Shown here one piece after another: positions 46,913-57,573 of a stretch of 64,000 bases of DNA. The notes beneath the pieces were generated by a model. That model did not search any database and was not told where the DNA came from. It was given only the letters and a program-made list of their open reading frames with translations. A program made the position numbers and the translations under genes. Numbering within the stretch: the first letter of the stretch is position 1; each line of letters starts with the position of its first letter. The DNA is taken from the NCBI GenBank assembly GCA_028532985.1, contig JANCIK010000009.1, forward strand, positions 2,914,001 to 2,978,000, in the 5' to 3' direction. Source of the stretch: Stropharia rugosoannulata. Lineage: Eukaryota > Basidiomycota > Agaricomycetes > Agaricales > Strophariaceae.

Positions 46913-48032
46913 ACATCTTAGTCCTCTGCAAACCATCTCCAAGATCATGCCAATCCATCCTGTACTAGACAAGTACCATCTTATAGGTGTCAAGTGCCCT
47001 TAGGACACAATTTTCGTCATATATCTGCCAATAACCAACCAAACAGTATGATTTTAGCATTTCCTGATTCGTCTCATTAATACCTATCCAACAGTACCAT
47101 TCATTGCGCGATTTAGTGGGTATAAAGGCGATGTCGATACAGGTGTCCTCCTTCCCCTAGATGGGACAGATTAATTCATAGGTGCACTTCCAGCTGTCCT
47201 GAGTGCTTAAAACTTTGGGAACACTTACTGAACTACATTAGGTACCTGCCTCTACGACGGCTTAATTTATGGAGCAACCAAGCATCCTGCATCTAAAGTT
47301 GTGTCCAACTTTGGAGTTTTGAGGTATCCCATTGATTCTGACATAGGTTCGTCTTCCATCTCTTCAATTCTTGCAATGCTGAATTCACCTTGATTGTAGC
47401 TTTCCAACGGGCCCTCAAACGCTTCATATCATTGCTTGGAACCCGAAATCACTTATGTGCTCCTCCTCCTCCTCCCTCCCCCAGGTAAAGTACTTCATAT
47501 CTTGGGTTCCTGTTCGTATTTTTACCTAATTCTTTTTAGAGTCTTTTACTACACATAGTTATAGACTATTCGTCTAGGTTTCGGCAGCCGATAAGCCCTC
47601 AATATCCGACCTCCTTAATGACCATATGACTACTGCTGCAGAGTTAAATATCATCTCCTTCCTTCAATTTTCAACAAAGGCTATTGCAACTTGGCATGTT
47701 TATCCACCATTTATGTGGGGTTTGAACGCGTTCCTTACACAAATTTTGAGATTCCTGGATGCCTGTGAGTAGCCATGTCCTCCTCCATCTCCCTGTCTTA
47801 GACTAATTTTGCTCTAAGTCAAGAACAACTTCCTCAATTGCCTCGCGGTTTTTTGGAGCATCTTCATGTTGATTCAAGCTTTCTAACGAGCCCTTGAACG
47901 CGTTATTCCGAGCAGAATTATCATCTTCATAAGCGCCCTATCAATGTTTTGTATAATATGTATCTAGTCTTGTTAGGGTCAATATATAACTTGTTTTGTA
48001 TAAGAATTTTGAATAGTACTTGTTAAATGGCA
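46913..48032 (+). repeat. 1.15-kb dispersed repeat, copy B
   Basis: Colinear with 27,775-28,925, including ggtgtcaagtgcccttagga, atgtgctcctcctcctcct and gtacttgttaaatggc at the shared end. Differences are scattered substitutions and small indels. It has no coding frame. Confidence 0.75.
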
Positions 48033-48191
48033 AATGCATTTCATGTATTTTGCATACCAAATCAATCAATATTACATTTGCAACTCTGCCCAAAGTTTCC
48101 TGTTGTAGTCCCGGAATCATTAACAATAATCACATGATTTATTTACCAGCTTGAGACCTTTCACTTGACTTCGCTTTTGAAACCCCAAATT

Positions 48192-48869
48192 TCATGCTTC
48201 CCAATAGTGATGAGGTTGAAAGCTCAGTTTACTATGAGCAAGAAAGAGTAATTACTATAACCTTGCCATTCCCGAAACAGCCTGCTAATTACTAGTACTT
48301 ATAGTATTTGCTTGCTCCTGCTACTTCCGATGATGCAGCTCCTGAGAACATTGACTCTTCCGACTCTTCCCAAGTATGTATTTCTCTATGTCTATTCCGA
48401 ATCTACTAAGTCCTACCAGCATTGTCTGTCATTGGATTATGCAATACTCCATCCTGAAGACTTCTCAGATCGTAGTGAATATTACAATGCTTATACTTTG
48501 AAATATAATAGATGGCCCCAATTTTCGGATGAACAGGTATGTACTATTTCAGATTCGCACTTATACAAACTGCCTCCAAACTGCTATTGCTAATATACTA
48601 TTCATACTATTTAGCTTACATTGCCATATTGGCCCAGACCAGCTGCCAACAAAAGACTAAAGGCCAAATGTATTGAGCTGCAGCAAACGACACTTCGGTA
48701 CCATCGGCGATTGTATCATAAGTCAAAAGCTTTGGAAGCCATTTATCGCCATAAGAGCAATAAAAGAGTAAAGCTTCTTGCATTGCTTCGACAAAAGCAG
48801 CTTCTATTAGCAAAAACAATCAGATATGCAAAGAAGACCTTAGCTTACTCGCAGAAATATACTATATAA
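48192..48869 (+). CDS. Small basic protein gene near Plavaka transposase
   Basis: The first part near 48,192-48,391 (LPNSDEVESSVYYEQERVIT, then LLAPATSDDAAPENIDSSDS) contains two in-frame TAG codons at 48,291-48,293 and 48,300-48,302. A short intron leads to 48,412-48,535 (SYQHCLSLDYAILHPEDFSD, YNAYTLKYNRWPQFSDEQ), and another to 48,612-48,869 (LTLPYWPRPAANKRLKAKCI). The last exon is helical and Lys/Arg-rich and ends YAKKTLAYSQKYTI. The shape (acidic N-terminus, basic coiled C-terminus) and place 150 bp before the transposase suggest transposon cargo. Function is unknown, and the TAGs may make it non-functional. Confidence 0.45.
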
Positions 48870-49025
48870 ATAGGTATGTTAAATCGATTTGGTGTATATG
48901 GTTGGCAATTGTGAGCTTACAGCTTTTAATAGCACAATTGTAATTGGTACTTTAGATATATGTGTGAGAATGCAACCGAGAGTTGTACCAAAACCCCCAC
49001 TATCTCTCTCGGAGTCTGATAAGCA

Positions 49026-52000
49026 ATGCCCAACTTTGAATGCCCTGCTGGATGCAAAAGATTTTTCAAAACCTGGGGTGGGGTAAATGCCCATTTAACC
49101 TCATCACGATCTTGCTCCTGGTATATGGAGGAAAAACTAGAGGATTTGAATGCTGAAAACACCTACGAGATACAAGAAAATGCCCCAATACAGTACGACC
49201 TTGGATCCAACGACAACATTGCTAGCAGTGCCCTGAATACTGGACAGCAAGCTAGTAACCAAACACCCAAAGAATTAGATGGCGAAGATCTTGAGGACTT
49301 TTTTCATGAGGAATTCGACAATATTGTAGATGAGTTTGCTCTTATTCCAGGTCCTGAAGACTACTTGGAGGGTGAGGCAGGCCCAGGTCCTCAAACTGCT
49401 GCTTATCGCAGTAGAGTGCTGTCAATGAAGCGATTACTAGATGATGATGATGACGATGAAAGGATTGAAGAAGAGCATCCTACTGCTGGTAGAATTCTTC
49501 AATATCAAGCAACCAGTAACCCACATATCCACACTTTGGATGGCGATGGTGATGTTCATATGCTTCAAGAGGGAGTGGATCCCAAGTTTCATCCCTTTCA
49601 TTCAGAGCTAGATTGGAAAATAGCTCAATGGGCAGTTAACGATGGGCCAGGCCATAATGCATTTGACTGATTACTTAAAATTCCTGGGGTAAGTTCAATA
49701 CTACTAATACAATTGTATTTACTAACTCAAACTATCAAGGTTGTCGAAAAGCTTGGTCTCTCATACCATAATATTCGGGGTTTGCACAAGAAACTTGACT
49801 CTATGCCCGAGAAAGCAGGCGAATGGAAGACTCGCAAACTAAGATTTGCCGATAAACCTAATGAAGTATATACTATTCGGCATCGTAATCCAATACAAGC
49901 CATCGAGTCTCTTTGGAAGGACCCCCATCTGTTGCCTATGATGAAATTTAAGCCTAAGAAGGTGTATACTAGTCCTCGTAAAGATGGGCGAATATTCAAT
50001 GAAATGTGGACAGGTCAATGGTGGAGTGTTCTTCAGGTATGTTATATTCAAATTGCAATTCTTGATATAGCAAGTTGTATTTACTTCACTTTAGAGCCGA
50101 CTTCCAGTTGGAGCTACTTTAGCTCCTGTCATAATTGCTACAGACAAAACCCAGTTAACCCAGTTTTCAGGGGGAAAATCAGCCTATCCTGTTTATCTTA
50201 CGATTGGAAACATCCCTAAAGCAACAAGAAGAAAGCCCTCTTCCCATGCTACCATCCTTATAGCCTACCTTTCAGTTGACAAAATCAACCGATCACAAAT
50301 GAGTGAAAATGAACACCGATCTAGAGTTCAAAGGCTTTTCCATGAATTGATGAAAATCGTTTTAGAACCTCTCATTAAAGCTGGAAATGAGGGCATAGAA
50401 ATGGCAAGCTCTGATGGTGCTACCCGTCTTGTTTTTCCTATCCTTACTTGCTATGTTGCCGACTATCCTGAACAATGTCTTGTTTCTTGTACAAAATATG
50501 GGACTTGTGTCAAATGCAAAGCAAAGGCCAATAATCTTGGAGATGAAGCACTATCAGAGCTCAGAACTCAGTGATGGACAAAATCCACCATTGAAGAGGC
50601 CAAACTTTATTCAGGAGACAACCAGAACCAGTTTCATAAATATTGCATGTCCCATGATGTTGCAGGCAGTGTATTCAAGCCTTTTTGGGAAGACTTTCCT
50701 CTGACCGACATTCACCAGTCATTAACACCTGATGTATTACACCAGCTTTATCAAGGGGTCCTAAAGCATCTAATCTCATGGTGTGGAAAGCTTTTACAGA
50801 AAGGAGAGCTAGATCGGAGAATTCAAAGTCTTCCACCTTCCTTTGGAGTTCACCACTTCAAAAATGGATTTACATCTCTCTCTCAAGTAACTGGGCCTGA
50901 ACGGAAAAACATGGCTAAAATTCTTCTAGGCTGCTTAGTCAGAAGTATTCCAACTCAAGCTGCCCAGGCAATTACAGCACTGCTAGACTTTATCTATATT
51001 GCCCAATATCCCACCCATGATACAACTACTTTAGAGTATTTGACTGATGCTCTGAAGCAGTTTCACCAACACAAAGCATACTTTCTCAATGTTGGTGTAC
51101 GAGACAACTTCAATATCCCCAAGTTTCACTCTTTGCTGCATTATGTTGATTCTATCAAGCTCTTTGGGACAACAGACAACTATAACACTGAGATGTTTGA
51201 ATGACTACACATTGACTTTGCAAAGGATGGTTGGAGAGCAAGTAATCAACAGGATGAGTTTCCTCAAATGGTTACTTGGCTTTCACGACAGGAAAAAGTT
51301 ACTGGCTTTGAAGCAAATCTACAAATGAATACACCATTAAATAAACCACCAAAATCAGTCAAATCCCTTGCAAAATATCCCAATTATCCTAAAAGAATGC
51401 TTTCTCTAATCCAGGAGAAGCATAATGCTCGTGGCTTTATTCACTCACTGAAGGTCTTTATTAATGGTCTCCGGTCCCAGCCTTTATCGCAACAAGCTTT
51501 AGCTGAGGCTACTTTACCCTTTACACGAGTTGATGTCTACAACATACTTTGCTTTAGTCCTACCAGTCTTGATGACGATAATACAGGGGAAAAAGACTCA
51601 GTGAAAGCTATTCCAATATCACAACAGAACAGTTTAGGAAAATTTGATACTGTTATAGCTATGGTTAATGATAAAGCAGAGTCAACTGGGCTTATAGGTA
51701 TGTAGATTATGTGTTGCTATAGCACTTCTAATTCTTTTAATCAAGGCACAAGAATAGGAAGAGTAAAGGTTATTTTTACTCTTCCGAAGGTTTTGGATAC
51801 TCGCTTAGGGCAACAAGATGCCCCTCACAATTGGCCAACTTTGCCATTAGCATATATTGAGTGGTACTCACCAATACCATCCCAGCCATCTGTTTCTAAT
51901 GGTAACATGTATCTAATCAAAAAGATGGAACCTTTAGCAGGTGCCAATCCGACAGGTACTCAAGCCTGGTGCTCAATTATTCCAGTCTCAAATATTCGGC

Positions 52001-52140
52001 AAAGTTGCATGCTATTTCCAGTATTTCCCAAGCTTGCCCCAATGCCTAATGAATGGACATCTGATAATATACTTGATAGATGCACATCCTTTTTAATTAA
52101 TAACTGGTCTAGTAAATATGCATACCAAACTATATGGTAG
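49026..52140 (+). pseudogene. Plavaka-type transposase with three TGA codons
   Basis: Transposase of the Plavaka group (CACTA-like DNA transposons of fungi). It begins MPNFECPAGCKRFF with a C2H2-like finger (FECPAGC to HLTSSRSC). An acidic linker and DWKIAQWAVNDGPGHNAFD follow; exon 2 (about 49,741-50,037) has EKLGLSYHNIRGLHKKLDSM; exon 3 carries the catalytic part with VGATLAPVIIATDKTQLTQF, GGKSAYPVYLTIGNIPK, YGTCVKCKAKANNLG, LTPDVLHQLYQGVLKHLISW and NIPKFHSLLHYVDSIKLFG. Exon 4 (from about 51,745) ends SKYAYQTIW. In-frame TGA lies at 49668-49670, 50572-50574 and 51202-51204, each inside well-conserved text and each consistent with an original CGA. A TAG at 51703-51705 is removed by a 49-nt intron. 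Otherwise it looks nearly full length, so inactivation seems recent. Confidence 0.85.
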
Positions 52141-52324
52141 AGCTGTACTCGGTAGTCGCTATCTTTTTATATTATATAAGCCATTCCAGCTTAGTCAGAC
52201 CGGAAATAGTTGCTTGTATCGTGTCTTTCCCTTCGTAAAATATACACCTGGCAATTACTTCCTGCTTATAAGCATTCATTTTTGCAAGCTTACTCATACT
52301 GCTTTCTATTTGTTTTCTATCCCT

Positions 52325-54260
52325 ATGGCCAACACCAGAAGCACTACCTCCCAAGCAAAGTCTGGTTCCAGCAAGTCGGCAGCATCAAAAAGGAAGCCAA
52401 GAGCTTCTAACAAGGGAAAGAATTTAACTATAAATGATATACCTCAGGACATGATACAACAGATACTCAAGCAGCATGCGAGTACTTCAAAGCAAGCTGA
52501 GGCTGAGAAAGAAGAAGGTATGTATTTGTCTCCTTGCTGAAACGATACTAATGGGTTTGGCTAGAGATTACTGCTTGCAACAAAAGACTTATGGGCGAGG
52601 AAAACGAGAATGAAAAAGACTCTGATGGTAATGAAGAAGACAGCAATAGAGCAGCTAAACGACCAAGAGTTGACAATCTTGACAGGGAAGAACTCAACAT
52701 AGGCAATCAGGTTTTTGGCGAAGCAACAAATACTAACAGGCACAATGGGGATACTACTGACGATAGTTTGGAAGATGGGGAAAATGAAGGCAATGAAGAG
52801 GATCATGACAATGGGGTTAATGATATTCCTATGGCCGGAAATGAGGTATGTTCTCTACTAGTACTATCGGTATATGCTATACTTATTCTTCTTATGGTAT
52901 ATAGATTATTATTTTATCGGATTCCGAGCATAAAGTAAGCACTTTGTAGCTATTCAATATAGAACTAATCTTGAATAATATTCTATAGTCATTGAAGAGG
53001 CTTGGGACTCGGCAATCCCAGGAGTCTGTGGCAACCTCTTTCAAGAGCTCTGCACCATTGTCAACAACCTCCTCTAAGACTTCTGCTTCATTTTTGGAAA
53101 GTCAGAACAGTGGGTTTTCCTTGCACTCAAAGAAGGTGACGAAGCGTAGTTTGCCACCATATGTTATGGATACAGCTATAGAGGCGAAGAAGTATCTTCG
53201 CTTTAACATGGTGTATAGCCCAAGCTTCTGGACTGCTGGGGTAGGTCCAGACCGAATCAATGCTTGCTGGACAGCTTTCTGTGAAGCTGCTAAGCAAGGC
53301 GATAATACCCCCCTTGTTATCCAGGTTTCAAAGGAAAGAGCTACAAAGCCACTCGTCATTCACTATGTGAGTACAAGTTATATTATTTCGTTTGGTTAAG
53401 TATTTTGACTAGTACTAGATCTCCTATGCTCGTTCACAATTCATGAGCTCAGTAATTACTGCTGCCTGAAGTGCGACCCAGAATGCATATGGGCTTGGTA
53501 TCAATAAGAAGAAAGATCAAGAAATTATCACCTGGCTCCTGGAAAAGGCGAAGTTCATGTACGATCAAGTTGATACAACTGTAAGTAATATTTTTTCATA
53601 ATTTAACATACTAATAGGAGTATTAGGCCAAGACGACTGGAGGACAGCCATTCAAGTCAGAGAAGATGCTTCATATAATTGAAGAGTTGTGGTTCAAGAC
53701 TACAACACGAGCAAATAGTTCGACAACTCTGGTTACTCGGCAATTAGCAATAGACAAGGCATTACCACCATCGATGTTTGCGATTACTTTAGCAGCTGTA
53801 TGTTTCTATTAATGTTACTTTATCACTAGTCTATCCTTACTCACAATTGGTTTAGATGGAGCATTCATTACAAGAGCTCAAGGAAGGCCATGGTACAAAG
53901 AGTCGGAAGAATTTTGACGAAACAACTATTAGAGTTTTGTACAGTGCTTCTGCTATTACTTATTACCTTGCACTACTAATCATATTGCTATAGATATAGT
54001 TGCCATATGGGTAACTGGATGGTTCTCGAGCAGAAGTCTAGTGGATGGGCTTTAAAGTGGAGGCAAGATGCTTTCCAACAGCTATGGTAGGTTTAATTTG
54101 TTTGCTGGTTTTTTCCCTTACTAATTATGTTTATAGCTCGTCAGATATGTTTATTGGGTATGACGAAACAGATGATTTAGCAGATTTTGATTTCGGAACT
54201 TTGAATGCGACTATACCAGTACTACCAGAGGCAGAGCCAGCATTACCACTGGATTTGTAG
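52325..54260 (+). pseudogene. Plavaka companion gene, DUF6532-like, one TGA
   Basis: At least six exons downstream of the transposase. Exon 1 (52,325) begins MANTRSTTSQAKSGSSKSAA, and the next holds an acidic tract and an NLS-like AAKRPRVDN. A third starts SLKRLGTRQSQESVATSF (about 52,988) and contains RFNMVYSPSFWTAGVGPDR. Later exons read MLHIIEELWFKTTTRANSST, LAIDKALPPSMFAITLAA, then MEHSLQELKEGHG and MGNWMVLEQKSSGWALKWRQ; it ends VLPEAEPALPLDL. The WF...LP..M.A..L.A.E.S..E pattern resembles the basidiomycete DUF6532 family common in transposon-rich loci. In-frame TGA at 53467-53469 (after VITAA) breaks it. The family call is moderate. Confidence 0.5.
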
Positions 54261-54864
54261 TTCATACTATTATCTAGCCTTCTTTTATAATGCCTTCTTT
54301 TATAATTGTTCTTTTGATTCCCTGTATACTTATTTTAGATAAAAGGCGACATTTAATACACTATTTTGAGTGATTGCAAAGTCTCATAAGATCTCTAAAT
54401 AGCTTTCTAAGGTTGCTAATGTGCTATAGAGAAGTGTTTTGAAGATACTATGAGATATCACAAGAGTCTTCTTTTGTACTCTTTTAGGTCTTTCTAAAGC
54501 TCTAAAAATGTTTATATTTTTTAAAAAAAAGACATTATGTTGTGCCTTTATATCTTTAAGTGGGTTTATTTGTTTCTTTTAGTGTCTACAAAAGCTATTA
54601 ATATGCTATATAAAGACCTTGTTTGAATCTTTTAGGATCTTTAAATATGCCTGATAATGTATTAATGTGGTTTTTTTATATCTTTTAAATGTTTAGCCAG
54701 GTCTTTTATTATACTTTATTTGAAGCACTTGATGTCTTTTGATTGCTTCAAGAGTGCTTTAAATTACTCTTTTTTGCTTTTTTTTTAAAGAACTGTGATG
54801 TCTTAAAGTACACTTTTTATTGTCTTTTATTGCTTCATAAAGTCTTTTTAATGTCTTTTTAACT
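54261..54864. repeat. T-rich subterminal tract with tcttt(t) words
   Basis: About 600 bp of irregular agtctttt, tctttaaa and aaagact words with homopolymer T/A runs, and no coding. It resembles subterminal DNA of the Plavaka element and continues into the shared terminus at 54,865-54,985. Confidence 0.45.
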
Positions 54865-54985
54865 TTTATACCTGGAGACTTTGCTTTTTAAGTCTCCTAG
54901 AGACCCAGGTCTCCTGGGGTCTTTTTAAGTCTTTTTAAGTCTTTTTGAAAAATTAAAAGACTTTTTTCAAAAAAGTGTTTTTCCT
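54865..54985 (-). repeat. TIR-like terminus, third copy
   Basis: Very similar to 25,070-25,187: cctggagactttgctttt, agagacccaggtctcctggg and gtgtttttcctgatgtac. The same hairpin-forming inverted words are present. It probably marks the right end of the element that carries the Plavaka genes. Confidence 0.65.
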
Positions 54986-55295
54986 GATGTACCTGTTGGC
55001 AACGCCAGTGAAGAGCACCACAATGGGGACATTCCACATCCATGTTCCCTAAATTGAAATAGGGAATTTTGTGTACATTGTGGGATTGTCTGGTAGCAAG
55101 GAACAATTTATTTCTGCAATGTTGTTGGCAGTGCAAGACAGCAGTATGGTTATTGTCTGCTTTTGATATGATAGGTGTTAGCAAGGAAATGTTAAAGATT
55201 AATAAGTAATCATACCTTGGCATTCTTTAGTGCATGTTAAGTTTGCAAAAATTTTGTCGTTTGGTGTCTGGTTCGAAGATACAGGTGCTGCGAGA

Positions 55296-55990
55296 TTATT
55301 CCATTATCAAATTAAGTACATTTAGAATATCATGAAAAATGCTTATGCTGTGAAATTTCATTGTCAAATGTAGGTCAACCGTGACAATTTGCAGTAAGCA
55401 TCTGCAATAAAATATTATACACAGTTGAGTATAAAAGAATATGTATGTACTCACATTGTCAGGATTATAGTGGAAGAAATCAAGATGCTGCTGTGATTCA
55501 AGAGGGAATGGCAGATTATCTTCATAAGAAAGGCATGTTCCAGTATTTGGAAGAAATGAAGAGTGAGATTGGATGGAAAATGAGGAAGTCATAGGAGTAG
55601 GATGTTCCATAATGAAATGAGGATGTACTGCAGGTGGGGTGCCGGTCTGTGACAACATCAATTAAAGAGAATAAGAGAAAAAAGAATAAATGTACCTTCA
55701 TTGATGAAGAGTGGTGATCTGTGTTGATGGAAGGGAAAGACAGAGCTGGGGATAAAATTGATATGAAAGGATTGGCGGTGAAGGCAGGGGTGGTTGCATA
55801 TGGAAATGGTTGTTGATGTGTAAGGTCTTCATTATTTGCATAATATTCTGTATGGGTGTGTGATACAGCACGAGAGGCATGTCTATTTTGTTTGGTGGAA
55901 TTTATGAGTTGAATGAATAAGTATCTATAAATGAAAACCAAGGTAAAAAGTGCCTCACAGTGTGATCTCGTGCTGTTCAATGATGTGGTG
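55296..55990 (-). pseudogene. Gene-like fragment with introns inside Helitron C
   Basis: Three exon-like blocks on the minus strand joined by plausible GT-AG introns. They read QLINSTKQNRHASRAVSHTH, then FPYATTPAFTANPFISILSP, then TGTPPAVHPHFIMEHPTPMT and DNLPFPLESQQHLDFFHYNP. The putative introns are about 35, 50 and 50 nt. Composition is rich in His, Ser and Pro, like a disordered part of a regulatory protein. It lies just inside a Helitron 5' end (56,437), so it may be a captured host gene piece. No family was recognised. Confidence 0.35.
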
Positions 55991-56354
55991 AAACCTTGGA
56001 GTTCAATGGTTTATAAATGGAACAAAGGCCTGTGTACAGTTGCGGATATGGAGTGTGGTATTTGCAAATGGAAACAAAAGCCAAAGCCATTCAAGTAATG
56101 AAGTATTTGGCATAGGATAGTTAGATAGAATGGCAAGGGGCAATGCAAACACAGGGTAGGGAAGCATGTGATAAGTAGGGCAAACATAATCAACAATGAG
56201 CGCAAAGTTAACACAAACATATTTAAAGTTGACTTGCTTGTTTGTGTTTCATCAAAAGTATTGGAAGAAGATTGATATGTCATTTTATTCAGTGAGGAAA
56301 AGATTAAAGCATAAGGGGAAAAGATGATACAAAGATGTAGCAAAATTGATAAAA

Positions 56355-56437
56355 AAGGAACAGCAGTTTCCAAAAATTGAAGTCTCAGTTTCCAAAGAAG
56401 GAAACAAAAGACGGGTGCTGTCTTTTATTATAGTAGA
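56355..56437 (-). mobile_element. 5' end of Helitron C
   Basis: The minus strand from 56,437 reads TCTACTATAATAAAAGAC, then cagcacccgtcttttgtttc, matching the 5' end of Helitron B over about 80 bases. The base before TC is A, as expected for Helitron insertion between A and T. The short inverted repeat AAAAGAC/GTCTTTT is shared. No matching 3' CTRR end was found to the left down to 55,000. Confidence 0.55.
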
Positions 56438-57573
56438 TATTACCATGCTTCTGAACTGCTTCTGAAGCTTAATCTTAAGCTGAGATGTAAGTACAGTTTC
56501 CTGAAACAGATAAACCGAACAAAACTTAAAAAAACCCAGATACTAAATGGACAACTTTCTGATGGAGGTGACTGAAAAACCTCAACTTCCTGGAGTGCTT
56601 TCTCCTTCCCCCCCTTTTTATTTTTATTTTTCTCTCTTTCCCCACACATATCCAGCCCATCTTGGTCAGCACAGTTGATTGGAACCTCTCCACTATGGAA
56701 CCTATTAGTCACCCACTATCAAGTCCAAAAACAATCAACATTGATTTTTAATATGAAACCATAGCGCAACAGCTTTTTGTTATATAAAAACAAACCAGAG
56801 AAGAAAAAAAAGGACCAACAATAAGTATCTGCATAAGTGTAGTATCAAAACACGAAGTATATATAGAGCGCCGCCAGCATGCGCAGCAGTCCCACCACCT
56901 CGCAAACACTATCCATACAAGTTGTTCAAGTACAAGAAGCAACAAGTACAGCGGCAAGCGAAAAGTAATGGCACAAGTGAGGAGCACACGCACAGCGGGC
57001 AAAATACATGGGAAGGGGAAGGGATGAAAGCACGCACCACGTCCGCGCCGCGGCCGCGCGCATAAATAACACAAATATAATGCAAAGTTGCGGGATAAGG
57101 TAGTGTAACGTAACGTAATGTAGTAACAACAACAGCGACGAACCAAGCGCGCGCATCCGCGGGAATAAAGGAAGGTATAAGCGAGCGGCGCGCTAGGGCA
57201 ATAGATAGGTGCAAAGGGGACGGGGAGTGGTCGGGGCGCCCGCCGGGACAAGAAAAGACACCAGGTGCATCCGAAAGAAGCAAGTGATGCACCGTAAAGC
57301 AGGAGAAAAACGAGCGGGCCAGGAGAGAAAAAGAAATGTAAGCAGGGGAGGAGTCGCGATCCGATAAGTCAGTCAGGCGGTCAGTAATCTAGAGTATCAA
57401 TCACCGGCATAACAAGCGAGCGTCCATCGTGTGCACCGCATTAACGGTGTGGAATTTGTTTGCGTTGCGTCGGGGCAGCACCGCGCGTCGGCGAGCGGGC
57501 GGGCGAACCAGGCCACCGCAATCGTAGTCGTACAACATTTGTCGTCGTCCATCTATCCGGCGGGCAGGCCAGC
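56438..57573. other. Transition from transposon DNA to host DNA
   Basis: Composition changes sharply near 56,850 from AT-rich, CpG-poor DNA to GC- and CpG-rich DNA. Frames at 56,748-57,292 (minus) look like chance products of this composition. 57,000-57,573 probably contains the 3' untranslated region of the mucin gene. Confidence 0.4.

Noticed and set aside
51703..51705. Fourth stop codon (TAG) in the Plavaka transposase
   Set aside because: A 49-nt GT-AG intron starting just before it removes it and keeps the frame.
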